DNA of 14,327 nucleotides from Limnohabitans sp. (GCA_018883305.1 VEQI01000039.1:1-14327), one strand, 5' to 3'; positions 1 to 10,666 are shown, numbered from the stretch's first letter. Numbers and translations: made by a program. Notes: generated by a model from the letters alone, not told the origin.

Positions 1-1
1 C

Positions 2-340
2 AACCCGCCCATCCCGGGCACCACCCTGTTTGATGGTGACCAGGCCCAGAAGGGCTACGCACTGAACAAGATGTGCTTTTCCTTCAACGACCAGGTCAAC
101 CGTGACGCCTTCAAAGCCGACGAGGACGCCTACATGCGTCGCTATGGCCTGAATGACCAGCAAAGCGAGGCCATTCGCACCCGCAACGTGCTGGGCTTGC
201 TGGCCGCTGGTGGCAACGTCTATTACCTGGCTAAATTCGCCGGCATTCTGGGCCTGGACGTGCAAGACCTCGGCGCGCTGCAGACCGGCATGACCAAAGA
301 GGCCTTCAAGGCCAAGCTGCAAGCCGCAGCCCTCGGTTGA
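2..340 (+). CDS. ligA: Protocatechuate 4,5-dioxygenase alpha subunit (LigA/PmdA), 5' truncated
   Basis: This is the small subunit of the extradiol dioxygenase that cleaves protocatechuate between C4 and C5 to 4-carboxy-2-hydroxymuconate semialdehyde in the cytoplasm. The reading frame is open from base 2, so the start lies outside the window; 112 residues are visible of a subunit usually about 140-150 long. The family is recognisable from IPGTTLFDG near the visible start, then KGYALNKMCFSFN and the C-terminal LLAAGGNVYYLAKFAGILGL. In the LigAB structure this subunit is all-helical and covers the active site of the beta subunit, and it has no metal ligands itself. It ends 31 bases before ligB, so the two are almost certainly co-transcribed and translated in equal amounts. 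An internal ATG at 71 lies within conserved sequence and is not the start. The name pmdA would be used in Comamonas. Confidence 0.93.
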   Translation, partial: NPPIPGTTLFDGDQAQKGYALNKMCFSFNDQVNRDAFKADEDAYMRRYGLNDQQSEAIRTRNVLGLLAAGGNVYYLAKFAGILGLDVQDLGALQTGMTKEAFKAKLQAAALG

Positions 341-371
341 TCATTCACCCCTTCACACAGGAAGAAGCACC

Positions 372-1214
372 ATGGCCCAGATTGTTGGCGGACTCGCCTC
401 ATCCCATATTCCCGCGATTGGCGGCGCCATTGCCAAAGGCATTCAACAGGAACCCTACTGGAAGCCCTTCTTTGACGGCTTCCCGCCCACACATCAATGG
501 TTGCAACGCGTCAAGCCCGACGTGGTAGTGGTTTTCTACAACGACCACGGTTTGAATTTTTTCCTCGACAAGATGCCCACGTTCTCTGTCGGTGCGGCCG
601 CTTCCTACCAGAATGCGGATGAGGGCTGGGGTATTCCCACTTTGCCGCCGTTCAAAGGCTGCCCCGAGCTATCCTGGCACCTGATCGATCATCTGATCGA
701 GAAAGAGTTCGACATCGTGACCTGCCAGGAAATGCTGGTCGATCACGCATTCACCTTGCCCTTGAAACTCTTTTGGCCGCAAGAAGGTGCTTGCCCAGTG
801 ATGACGGTGCCGATCTGCATCAACACCGTGCAGTTCCCCTTGCCGTCAGCCAAGCGGTGCTTTCAGCTGGGGCGTGCGGTGGGAGACGCCATTCGTTCCT
901 GGAACAGTGACCTCAAGGTGGCGGTCATGGCCACGGGGGGCTTGAGCCATCAACTCGATGGGACGCGTGCAGGCTTCATCAACAAGGCGTTTGACCTGGA
1001 ATTCATGGACAGCCTGATCAACAACCCCGAGTGGGCCACGCAGTTCAGCATTCACGAACTGGTGGAAAAGACCGGCACACAGGGCGTGGAACTTCTGATG
1101 TGGCTGGCCATGCGTGCGGCGTTGGGCACAGGATCGGTGAAGGAAATCCACCGCAACTATCACATCCCGATTTCCAACACGGCCACGGGCGTGATGGCGT
1201 TGGAAGTCGCCTAA
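372..1214 (+). CDS. ligB: Protocatechuate 4,5-dioxygenase beta subunit (LigB/PmdB)
   Basis: This is the catalytic Fe(II) subunit of protocatechuate 4,5-dioxygenase, a type II (LigB-fold) extradiol dioxygenase acting with LigA in lignin-derived aromatic degradation. The 280 residues match the full family length. By alignment from memory with the Sphingobium enzyme (Fe ligands His12, His61, Glu242; catalytic His195), the equivalents are His12 in SSHIP, His59 in YNDHG, Glu240 in TQGVELL and His193 in GGLSHQLDG, a constant offset of two after His12. All key residues are therefore present. The ATG at 372 has an AGGAAG ribosome-binding site (359-364) seven bases upstream. It is the last gene of the catabolic operon on this side: the next gene, rpoD, is convergent. 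A gallate dioxygenase is less likely because alpha and beta are separate genes here. Comamonas usage would be pmdB. Confidence 0.94.
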   Translation: MAQIVGGLASSHIPAIGGAIAKGIQQEPYWKPFFDGFPPTHQWLQRVKPDVVVVFYNDHGLNFFLDKMPTFSVGAAASYQNADEGWGIPTLPPFKGCPELSWHLIDHLIEKEFDIVTCQEMLVDHAFTLPLKLFWPQEGACPVMTVPICINTVQFPLPSAKRCFQLGRAVGDAIRSWNSDLKVAVMATGGLSHQLDGTRAGFINKAFDLEFMDSLINNPEWATQFSIHELVEKTGTQGVELLMWLAMRAALGTGSVKEIHRNYHIPISNTATGVMALEVA

Positions 1215-1276
1215 GGCAGAACAAACGGACGTACCCGTGAGAAGAGGGCTGCGCGTCCAAGCCTCTGCAAAAAGAC

Positions 1277-1310
1277 AAGGGGCTGTGAACTGAGAGGTTC
1301 ACAGCCCCTT
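1277..1310 (-). terminator. Intrinsic terminator of rpoD (possibly shared with ligB)
   Basis: A perfect 14-bp inverted repeat (AAGGGGCTGTGAAC at 1277-1290 and its complement at 1297-1310) surrounds a 6-base loop. Read on the minus strand, the stem is followed by GTCTTTTTG, a good T-run, 66 bases after the rpoD stop codon. On the plus strand there is no T-run after the stem, so termination of ligB transcripts here would rest on the hairpin alone. The gap from 1215 to 1375 between the convergent genes holds nothing else I can name. Confidence 0.85.
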
Positions 1311-1375
1311 GGGCTTGCAGGCTTGGCCTGGCGGGTAGGTGTCGAGGCGGTGCCCGACAAGACACCCTGAATGGA

Positions 1376-3907
<2,532 letters not shown>

Positions 3908-3911
3908 CTTG

Positions 3912-3917
3912 TTCCTC
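3912..3917 (-). promoter_or_regulatory. Ribosome-binding site fixing the rpoD start
   Basis: GAGGAA on the minus strand sits four bases before the ATG at 3907-3905. It supports this start over the in-frame TTG at 3925, whose first codons would run through the Shine-Dalgarno sequence itself. The rest of the 3908-4081 gap shows only weak, short inverted repeats. Confidence 0.75.
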
Positions 3918-4081
3918 GACAGCAAACGACAAAACCGGCGACCCGGTGACGGGCGCCACGAAGCTCAGCAGGGGAGGCAAGCGAGGAGGGCGAACATTTG
4001 GTGTGCAGTCCTTGCGGGTCTGGGCGGGTCGTGCACAAGGGTCACGGTTGGCCACTCCGGAGGTGCTGCTGTCGCACTTGC

Positions 4082-5974
4082 CTAGGAAGCGTGGATTATA
4101 CCCGAGGGTGTGGATTTCAACTGCGCGTAGCGGGCGCTCAGGGCCTTGAAGCGCTCATAGAGCGCCGGGTCGCTGGCCACGTGGGGGGCCATTTCGTTGA
4201 GTTGCGCCGAGAGATGGGCTTTTTCCATTTCATGGAGGATGCTGGCCAATTCTCCCTTGTCGTGCTCCAGTTCTGCGGGGGCTTGTTCGACCAGGCCCGT
4301 GAGCCAGGCCTCCTGTTCGTGACCGCGCAACGCCTCGCGCAGGGCCGCCCAGGGCTGAACGCCATGTTCGTGCAGCTGATGGTCCAGCCAGACAAACGCT
4401 TCGCCATGCGGAGCCGGCAACTCGCACAGCAGAGCGTGTTGCGTGGGCGAAAGCGTGTCCCAGGCGGCCATGGCGCTGAACAGCAGCTGGATGGCACGAT
4501 CTTGCCGCGGAGCCACTTGACGTCGCAGACCGACTGAAGTGACCGTCGGACGTCGACCCAAAGACGAACCGGTGTCTTTCCAGCGAGACTTGAAGCTACC
4601 GGTCTTGCCACCCGTGTGCTCGGGTTTGGCAGACCCCGTGGCACCATGGGTATGGGTGTTTCCTGCTCGCTCGGTTTGCCACAGTCGCTGCAGTTCGTGG
4701 GAGCCAATCTGGACCAAGTCGGCCAGCTCATTGAGCAGCTGGGTTTTCAGAACCCCTTCGGGCAACGCCGTCCACAACGGTTTGGCTTGGCTGGCCAGCA
4801 GGGCGCGTCCCTCTGCCGTGGCCAGGTCGCAGCCCTCTCGGGCCGTATCGATCAAAAAGCGGCTCAGCGGCGTGGCATCGTGCACGCTGCGGGCAAAGGC
4901 ATCGGCGCCAAATTCGCGCACGAAGCTGTCCGGATCATGCGGGTCGGGCAGAAACAGAAAGCGGATGCTGCGCACGTCGGTGGCGTAGGGCAGTGCCCCA
5001 TCCAGGGCCTTGCGCGCGGCGCGGCGACCGGCTGCGTCGCCGTCAAAGCTGAAGACCACTGAATCGGTGACGCGGAACAGCTTTTGCACGTGGTCAGTGG
5101 TGCAGGCCGTGCCCAATGTGGCCACGGCCTGTGCAAACCCCAGTTGCGCCAAAGCCACCACGTCCATGTAGCCTTCCGTGACCAGCACATAGCCGGCGTC
5201 TCGGATGGCCTGGCGCGCCTCATAGAGGCCATAAAGTTCACGGCCCTTGCTGAAGACCGGGGTTTCAGGGGAGTTCAGGTATTTGGGCGTGCCTTGTCCC
5301 ATGACGCGTCCGCCAAAGCCAATGCATTCGCCCTTGACGTTGCGGATGGGAAACATGATGCGGTCGCGAAAACGGTCGTACCGCTTCTCTTCCTGGCCGT
5401 CTTCATGCTGATGAATGACCAGGCCGCTTTCCACCAGTATCGCGGCCTGGTAGTCGGGGAACACACTGGCCAGGGACCGCCAGCCCTCCGGGGCATAGCC
5501 CAGACCAAAGCGCTTGGCGATATCGCCAGACAAGCCTCGCCCTTTCAGGTACTCAATGGCTGTCGGGGCTTTGCGCAGGTGTTGACGGTAAGCGCTGGCG
5601 GCTTGCTCCAGCACGTCAGTGATGGTGGCCTGGTGCTCACGTCGCTGGGCCAGGCGTTGGCGCTCAGCCGGGTCGGCCTCTTCTTCGGGCACTTGCATGC
5701 CATAGGTTTGGGCCAGGTCCTTGACGGCCTCCACAAAGCTCATGCCGGCATGCTCCATCAGAAAGCCGATGGCATTGCCATTCTTGCCGCAACCAAAGCA
5801 GTGAAAGAACTGCTTGGTCGGGCTGACCGTGAAGGAGGGGGACTTTTCCGCATGGAAGGGGCACAGCCCCATGTAATTGGCCCCCCCCTTTTTGAGTTGC
5901 ACGTGGCGACCCACCACCTCGACCACGTCTGCGCGGGCGATGAGTTCCTGGATGAAGTCTTGAGGGATGGCCAC
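4082..5974 (-). CDS. dnaG: DNA primase DnaG
   Basis: This primase synthesises RNA primers for lagging-strand replication and is recruited by the DnaB helicase. It has 630 residues (E. coli 581). The N-terminal zinc-binding domain has the CHC2 ligands Cys38, His41, Cys59 and Cys62 (LCPFH and FHCFGCG). The RNA polymerase core follows with RYDRFRDRIMFPIRN at about 198-212 and GFGGR at 219-223. The TOPRIM domain carries Glu267 (VTEGYMDV), Asp311 and Asp313 (FDGDAAG), and DPHDPD at 344-349. A variable linker rich in Gly, Thr and Lys (about 435-475) leads to the C-terminal helicase-binding domain. The start is GTG at 5974 (GTG-GCC-ATC), the only plausible start because no other in-frame start codon lies between it and the upstream in-frame stop at 6056-6058; no clear Shine-Dalgarno precedes it. 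It lies 81 bases after ggt and 174 bases before rpoD, keeping the dnaG-rpoD order of the macromolecular-synthesis operon. Confidence 0.97.
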   Translation of the reverse strand: MAIPQDFIQELIARADVVEVVGRHVQLKKGGANYMGLCPFHAEKSPSFTVSPTKQFFHCFGCGKNGNAIGFLMEHAGMSFVEAVKDLAQTYGMQVPEEEADPAERQRLAQRREHQATITDVLEQAASAYRQHLRKAPTAIEYLKGRGLSGDIAKRFGLGYAPEGWRSLASVFPDYQAAILVESGLVIHQHEDGQEEKRYDRFRDRIMFPIRNVKGECIGFGGRVMGQGTPKYLNSPETPVFSKGRELYGLYEARQAIRDAGYVLVTEGYMDVVALAQLGFAQAVATLGTACTTDHVQKLFRVTDSVVFSFDGDAAGRRAARKALDGALPYATDVRSIRFLFLPDPHDPDSFVREFGADAFARSVHDATPLSRFLIDTAREGCDLATAEGRALLASQAKPLWTALPEGVLKTQLLNELADLVQIGSHELQRLWQTERAGNTHTHGATGSAKPEHTGGKTGSFKSRWKDTGSSLGRRPTVTSVGLRRQVAPRQDRAIQLLFSAMAAWDTLSPTQHALLCELPAPHGEAFVWLDHQLHEHGVQPWAALREALRGHEQEAWLTGLVEQAPAELEHDKGELASILHEMEKAHLSAQLNEMAPHVASDPALYERFKALSARYAQLKSTPSGIIHAS

Positions 5975-6055
5975 AGGGGGATTGTCGGTGATCTGGCTGC
6001 CGGCTTGGAAATCCAGTGGGCAGGATGGCCGGCCATGCAGGGCTGGCGCGGGGCT

Positions 6056-7870
6056 TCAATCACCCGCGGCCGCCCCCTCGCGACGGGGATCAATGCCGGT
6101 AGTCCAGCGTGGCTGCTCGGGCGTGCCCACGTTGAACAGCACATGCAGCCCGCTGGCCATGGGCTGGGTTTGTACCGGGGCACCCAGGGCGCGCAGGGCT
6201 TGTTGCCATCCGGGTGGAAAACGGTCTGCCTCCAACAGTGTCGGCCCGTTCAGTGAGGCCACGTGCGGCAGCGACACGGCCTGTTGCGGTGGGCGCTGTT
6301 CATGCAGCAAGGCCAGCAGTGTCTGGGCCACATAGGGAATGATCAAGGCCCCTCCGGGACTGCCCAGCACCGCCAGCAAGCGCTGGTCTTGATCATCAAA
6401 CACCAGGGTGGGGGACATCGAGGAACGCGGCCGTTTGCCGGGTTCAACGCGGTTGGCCACGGCACGTCCCCGAGCATCACGGGGTATGAAGCTGAAGTCG
6501 GTCAACTGGTTATTCAGCACAAAGCCACCCACCATCAGTCGCGCCCCGAAACTGCTTTCAATGCTGCTGGTCAGGCTGACGGCTTGTCCACGACCGTCCA
6601 CCACGCTGAGATGGGTGGTGCCCAACTCGGGTTGTGCTGGCATGGGTGCCCACGCGGTCTTCGCGGGCCCCGGGTTGCCAGCGGGCGCCCGTTGCATGGA
6701 CGGCGTGGTGGGCGTGGTGGGTAAGGCGAGGGCACGTTGTTGCAGATAGTCGGGTGCCAACAAACTGGCCCAATCGCCCGCAGGGGCGGGAATGAACGAC
6801 GGGTCGGCGATGTAGGCGTTACGGTCGGCGTAGGCCAGCCGGCTGGCCTCGGTGAAAAGATGCACCCTGGTGATGTCTGGAAGGGAAGGCAGGGCAGTAG
6901 CCGGGGGGAGCTGCGTCCATAGTGGGGCGTGTTCCAGCAACCCCAGGATCTGGCTGACCGTCAAACCCCCTGAGCTGGGCGGTGGTGCGCCACAGATGCG
7001 GTAGGAGCGTCCTCCAAAGGTGTGTCGATGGCAGAGGGCTGCGCGGGTCACGGCCTGATAAGCGGCCAGATCCTGAGTCCGCAAATAACCAGGATTGGTG
7101 GCATGTTGCCGCACGCGCGACACCATCGCGTCGGCCAAGGAGCCTTCATAAAACGCACCCACCCCTTCGCGGGCTATTCGCCGCAAGGTGTGCGCCAGAG
7201 CAGGATTTCGCAGCAGATGCCCTTCGGGCCAGGCCTCTCCCTGTGTGTTGTAGTAAAGCGCCCGGGCCATGGGGTCTTCACGCAAGCCCTCCGCTTGACG
7301 GATGGCTTGATGCAGCCGAGCGCTGATGGCAAAGCCTTGCTCAGCAAGCGCAATGGCAGGTTGAAAGAGCCTCTCCCAAGGCAAACGTCCCTGTTGCTGG
7401 TGGGCCAGGAACAGCATGCGCAACAACCCGGGCGTGCCGACCGCGCGTCCCCCCTTGACCGCGTCCCCCCAGGCCATGGGGCGGCCGTCGGGTTGCAGAA
7501 AAAGCTGTTCCGTGACGTCTTGTGGGGCGGTTTCTCGCCCATCCAGAACGCTGACCGCGGACCCTTGCGCCAGCAACATGAAGGCGCCGCCACCCAGTCC
7601 GCTGGATTGGGGCTCCACCAGCGTGAGCACCAGCTGGGCAGCGATGGCGGCATCCACGGCGCTGCCGCCTTGTTGCAGCATTTGCCATCCCGCCTGAGTG
7701 GCCAAGGGGTGGGCCGTCACAATGGCCCGCGTGGTGAAGGTCTGCTCGGGTTTGTCCAGCCAGGCGCTGCCGGGTTCTGGCGTGGTGCGTGGATCCACCT
7801 GAGGCCAGGTTGCTGTCAAGGGGCTGCACAGCAGCGCGCCCAGCAAAACCCGCAAGACATGCTGGTGCAT
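6056..7870 (-). CDS. ggt: Gamma-glutamyltransferase (gamma-glutamyl transpeptidase), secreted precursor
   Basis: This N-terminal-nucleophile hydrolase cleaves gamma-glutamyl bonds of glutathione and related compounds, normally in the periplasm after autocleavage into two subunits. I prefer the ATG at 7870 (604 residues) because it opens a typical signal peptide: MHQHVLR, then a hydrophobic stretch through VLLGALLCSPLTA. A longer in-frame start at 7969 would put 33 charged or polar residues ahead of it. In 604-residue numbering, DGRETAP near 110-116 holds the substrate-binding Arg, and ELGTTHLSVVD contains the nucleophile Thr418 that becomes the N-terminus of the small subunit. NNQLTDF (453-459) and RPRSSMSP (480-487) form the gamma-glutamyl pocket, and GSPGG (503-507) is the oxyanion region. 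The position of E. coli Asn411 is Glu438 here. It lies 21-120 bases after the SDR gene, depending on the start, and just upstream of dnaG. Confidence 0.9.
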   Translation of the reverse strand: MHQHVLRVLLGALLCSPLTATWPQVDPRTTPEPGSAWLDKPEQTFTTRAIVTAHPLATQAGWQMLQQGGSAVDAAIAAQLVLTLVEPQSSGLGGGAFMLLAQGSAVSVLDGRETAPQDVTEQLFLQPDGRPMAWGDAVKGGRAVGTPGLLRMLFLAHQQQGRLPWERLFQPAIALAEQGFAISARLHQAIRQAEGLREDPMARALYYNTQGEAWPEGHLLRNPALAHTLRRIAREGVGAFYEGSLADAMVSRVRQHATNPGYLRTQDLAAYQAVTRAALCHRHTFGGRSYRICGAPPPSSGGLTVSQILGLLEHAPLWTQLPPATALPSLPDITRVHLFTEASRLAYADRNAYIADPSFIPAPAGDWASLLAPDYLQQRALALPTTPTTPSMQRAPAGNPGPAKTAWAPMPAQPELGTTHLSVVDGRGQAVSLTSSIESSFGARLMVGGFVLNNQLTDFSFIPRDARGRAVANRVEPGKRPRSSMSPTLVFDDQDQRLLAVLGSPGGALIIPYVAQTLLALLHEQRPPQQAVSLPHVASLNGPTLLEADRFPPGWQQALRALGAPVQTQPMASGLHVLFNVGTPEQPRWTTGIDPRREGAAAGD

Positions 7871-7990
7871 GCCCCTGAGCCACCCCTTGGTCGTCCACGG
7901 GGCAGGCTCATGGTGTTCCGCCAGTGGCTCTGGCGGGTAGTGTTTCAAGTGGCGTCCCATCGCGCCCATCGTCGGGATGGGGTGGGCCGT

Positions 7991-8749
<759 letters not shown>

Positions 8750-8754
8750 GTGAT

Positions 8755-8759
8755 CCTCC
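8755..8759 (-). promoter_or_regulatory. Ribosome-binding site supporting the SDR GTG start
   Basis: GGAGG on the minus strand lies five bases before the GTG at 8749-8747. It settles this unusual start codon. Confidence 0.75.
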
Positions 8760-8858
8760 GTTGGCTTGATGGGTTGACAGAGCGCCAGGGCCAGGAAATC
8801 CAGCCGCGCCCAGACCGCCGCTCACGCCTTGAAAAAGGCCTGATGGGGGGTGCGGATG

Positions 8859-8864
8859 ATTATG
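8859..8864 (-). promoter_or_regulatory. Possible -10 element for the SDR gene
   Basis: CATAAT (five of six to TATAAT) on the minus strand, about 110 bases before the SDR start, within the 159-base divergent gap between the SDR gene and the patatin gene. No good -35 lies at 16-18 bases, so this is weak. A small hairpin (GCCTT, loop GAAA, AAGGC) at 8826-8839 lies between it and the gene. On the plus strand a perfect TTGACA sits at 8774-8779 but lacks a matching -10. Confidence 0.25.
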
Positions 8865-8908
8865 TCAGACGCCCCTTGCACGAAGCTAAACCGGCGAAAA
8901 TCAGAGGC

Positions 8909-9883
8909 ATGAAGTTGATCAAACTGTATTCCTGGCTGTCCGTTTGCAGTCTGCTGGTGCTGACGGCGTGCAGCACGGCGCCCACGGTGCCCGTCACCTC
9001 CACGTCGGGCGCGGCAAGCGCTGGTATGCCCGTCACCAGCGCCGGTGCCAGCGGCGGCGCCAGTGCGCCCACCGTCGCGGTGCCTGAGCCCCCGGCCGCG
9101 CCACCCAAGCGTGCACCCAAACTGGGCTTGGCCCTGGGTGGTGGGGCCGCGCGCGGCTTTGCCCACGTGGGCGTGATCCAGGTGCTGGAGGAGGCGGGCA
9201 TTCAGCCCCAGCTGGTGGTGGGGACTTCCGCCGGCAGCCTGGTAGCGGCTTTGTACGCCAGTGGCAAGAACGGAGCGCAATTGCAACGTGTGGCGGAGAC
9301 GATGGAGGAGGCCACACTCACCGACTGGACCATTCCCTGGCTCTCGCGCGGCATGATGCGCGGGGATGCGCTGGCGCGTTATGTCACGTCACAGACGGGG
9401 GGGCGTCGCATTGAAGATGCACGCTTGCCGCTGGGCATCGTGGCCACGGATCTGCATAACGGCCAAGGCATGCTGTTTCAGCGGGGGGACATCGCCACCG
9501 CGGTGCGCGCTTCCAGTGCGGTGCCCTCGGTGTTTGAGCCTGTGCGCATTGGCGGGCGTGACTATGTCGATGGCGGACTGGTCTCACCCGTGCCGGTACG
9601 TTACGCCCGACAAATGGGTGCCGATGTGGTCCTGGCCGTCGACATCTCCAGCGCCCCAGAAGGCAACAAAGCGGCAGACATGCTGCAAATCCTGTTGCAG
9701 ACCTTCACCATCATGGGCAAGAGCATCAACAGCTTTGAGCTGAAAGAGGCGGATCTGGTGGTGCGTCCAGCACTGGGCAACGTCGGCAGTGCGGCTTTCA
9801 ATGAGCGCCGCCGCTCCATTGAAGCAGGGCGGCAAGCCATGTTGCAGTTGCTGCCGCAACTTCGCGAGCTGCTGGTGCGCTAA
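8909..9883 (+). CDS. Patatin-like phospholipase family lipoprotein (RssA/NTE type)
   Basis: This is a predicted serine acyl hydrolase with a Ser-Asp dyad, anchored in the membrane as a lipoprotein. From the ATG at 8909 it has 324 residues. Residues 1-21 are a lipoprotein signal: MKLIK, a hydrophobic core, then the lipobox Leu18-Thr19-Ala20-Cys21, with Ser at +2, which favours the outer membrane. A flexible Thr/Ser/Ala/Gly/Pro linker runs to about 68. The patatin domain follows with the oxyanion glycine loop GGGAARG (77-83), the nucleophile Ser107 in GTSAGS, and Asp221 in DGG. This start is chosen because it makes the signal peptide N-terminal; the frame is open back to 8750, but that would add 53 charged residues. 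AGAGG precedes the ATG with only one base between, so translation may be weak. It is divergent from the SDR gene and convergent with the phasin gene. The substrate is unknown; phospholipid or acyl-ester hydrolysis is expected from the family. Confidence 0.9.
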   Translation: MKLIKLYSWLSVCSLLVLTACSTAPTVPVTSTSGAASAGMPVTSAGASGGASAPTVAVPEPPAAPPKRAPKLGLALGGGAARGFAHVGVIQVLEEAGIQPQLVVGTSAGSLVAALYASGKNGAQLQRVAETMEEATLTDWTIPWLSRGMMRGDALARYVTSQTGGRRIEDARLPLGIVATDLHNGQGMLFQRGDIATAVRASSAVPSVFEPVRIGGRDYVDGGLVSPVPVRYARQMGADVVLAVDISSAPEGNKAADMLQILLQTFTIMGKSINSFELKEADLVVRPALGNVGSAAFNERRRSIEAGRQAMLQLLPQLRELLVR

Positions 9884-9888
9884 CACCA

Positions 9889-9919
9889 TAAAAAAAGGGC
9901 CCGTCTTGCGACGAGCCCT
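9889..9919 (-). terminator. Intrinsic terminator of the phasin gene
   Basis: The hairpin arms AGGGCCCGTC (9896-9905) and GACGAGCCCT (9910-9919) pair around the loop TTGC with one C-A mismatch. On the minus strand the stem is followed by seven T residues (9895-9889), a standard rho-independent terminator about 90 bases after the phasin stop codon. On the plus strand there is no T-run, so it would act on the patatin transcript only as a hairpin. The 9884-10008 gap between these convergent genes also holds the palindrome AGGGATCCCT at 9921-9930. Confidence 0.85.
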
Positions 9920-10008
9920 AAGGGATCCCTGAACCGTGAAGGTGTCGAAAGGATCCGAGGAGACAACTGGTTCGGGGCGGACACCCACCCCTTCATCACT
10001 GGATGAAA

Positions 10009-10569
10009 TTAACGCTTGCGGCCAGCGGTGGCGGTCTTGGCGGCGCTGACGGCGTTGCTCACGGCGGAGGCGGTCAGGGCTTGCAGGTTGGCTTGAGCAG
10101 CTTCAGAGGCTTGCTTGACCACTTTTTGCACGCTGTCCATGGCGTTGTGGCTGGCGGCCATCGAGCTCTTGACCAGGGCCATCACGGGCTCGGTGCCGGC
10201 GGGGGCGCTTTTAGAAGCGTTGTCCACATAACCGACAAAGGCTTGCTGAACCTGGCTGGCTTGCTGCTCGAAGGCCTTGCTGAATTCGGCGTTGGCGGCA
10301 GAAGCGATGTCATACACGTGGCGGCCGTAAGCAGCGGCTTTCTCGGCCAGGGGTTGCACGGCGGCAGTTTGCAGGGCCACCAGCTCTTGAGCGTCCTTGA
10401 CGGCCAGCAGGGCTTGGGCGTGCTGAGCGGACTCGCTCAGGGCGGCCTTGGTGGCAGCCAGGTTCAGCTCGACCAGCTTTTCCACGCTCTGGAAGGCTTT
10501 GTCGGACAGGCCGAACAGCACATCGAGGTTGGCTTTCTGGGAGGAGGCGATTTGTTCAACGTTCAGCAT
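10009..10569 (-). CDS. phaP: Phasin family protein (PhaP, polyhydroxyalkanoate granule-associated)
   Basis: Phasins coat polyhydroxyalkanoate granules and set their number and size. The protein has 186 residues from the ATG at 10569, the usual length of the Burkholderiales phasin family. It starts MLNVEQIASSQKANLDVLFGL, as in PhaP proteins, and is almost entirely Ala/Gln/Lys/Glu-rich amphipathic helix without membrane segments or cysteines, ending in a basic AGRKR tail. AGGAG (10576-10580) fixes the start. The frame is open back to 10683, but those residues are not phasin-like. The gene stands alone between a terminator and a regulatory gap holding two PhaR-type inverted repeats. Its presence implies that the organism stores polyhydroxybutyrate or a related polymer; no synthase gene is in this window. 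Confidence 0.92.
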   Translation of the reverse strand: MLNVEQIASSQKANLDVLFGLSDKAFQSVEKLVELNLAATKAALSESAQHAQALLAVKDAQELVALQTAAVQPLAEKAAAYGRHVYDIASAANAEFSKAFEQQASQVQQAFVGYVDNASKSAPAGTEPVMALVKSSMAASHNAMDSVQKVVKQASEAAQANLQALTASAVSNAVSAAKTATAGRKR

Positions 10570-10575
10570 GGAAAA

Positions 10576-10580
10576 CTCCT
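10576..10580 (-). promoter_or_regulatory. Ribosome-binding site fixing the phasin start
   Basis: AGGAG on the minus strand, six bases before the ATG at 10569-10567. It decides in favour of the 186-residue protein over a longer in-frame reading from 10683. Confidence 0.8.
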
Positions 10581-10637
10581 GGTTAGATGAGGGGGCCGTC
10601 GTCCGCAGAGAGCCAGGCAGAGGATTCATTCTGGTTA

Positions 10638-10652
10638 TGTTGCGGTGCAGCA
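10638..10652. promoter_or_regulatory. Putative PhaR operator, imperfect copy
   Basis: TGTTGC-GGT-GCAGCA, an inverted repeat with one mismatch and the same 3-base spacer as the perfect copy at 10697-10711. The two centres are 59 bases apart. It lies just downstream of the candidate -10, where a bound repressor would block transcription start. PhaR of Paracoccus is known to recognise CTGC-N3/4-GCAG; assigning that role here is inference. Confidence 0.45.
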
Positions 10653-10660
10653 TGGGTGAA

Positions 10661-10666
10661 AGTATA
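10661..10666 (-). promoter_or_regulatory. Candidate -10 element of the phasin promoter
   Basis: TATACT (five of six to TATAAT) on the minus strand, 92 bases before the phasin start codon. The TTGACG at 10683-10678 is only 11 bases away and so is too close to be its normal -35. The call therefore rests on the -10 and on its position between the two operator-like repeats. Confidence 0.35.

Noticed and set aside
3960..4081. A heat-shock (sigma-32) promoter for rpoD in the dnaG-rpoD gap, as in E. coli.
   Set aside because: A CTTGTG element is present, but no CCCCAT-like -10 lies at the right distance. The match is no better than chance.
5084..6256. A 390-codon plus-strand frame across dnaG and the end of ggt.
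   Set aside because: It is antisense to two well-supported genes and shows no recognisable domain.
7826..7828. Cys in LLGALLC of the gamma-glutamyltransferase signal as a lipoprotein site.
   Set aside because: The residue before Cys is Leu, not Gly, Ala or Ser, so the lipobox rule fails; an ordinary signal peptide is more likely.
8750..8908. A 53-residue N-terminal extension of the patatin protein.
   Set aside because: It would bury the lipoprotein signal inside the protein and would use up the divergent promoter region.
9921..9930. The perfect palindrome AGGGATCCCT next to the phasin terminator.
   Set aside because: A 10-base palindrome with no loop is common in a window this size, and there is no second copy of the whole site. 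It is recorded only in the terminator entry.
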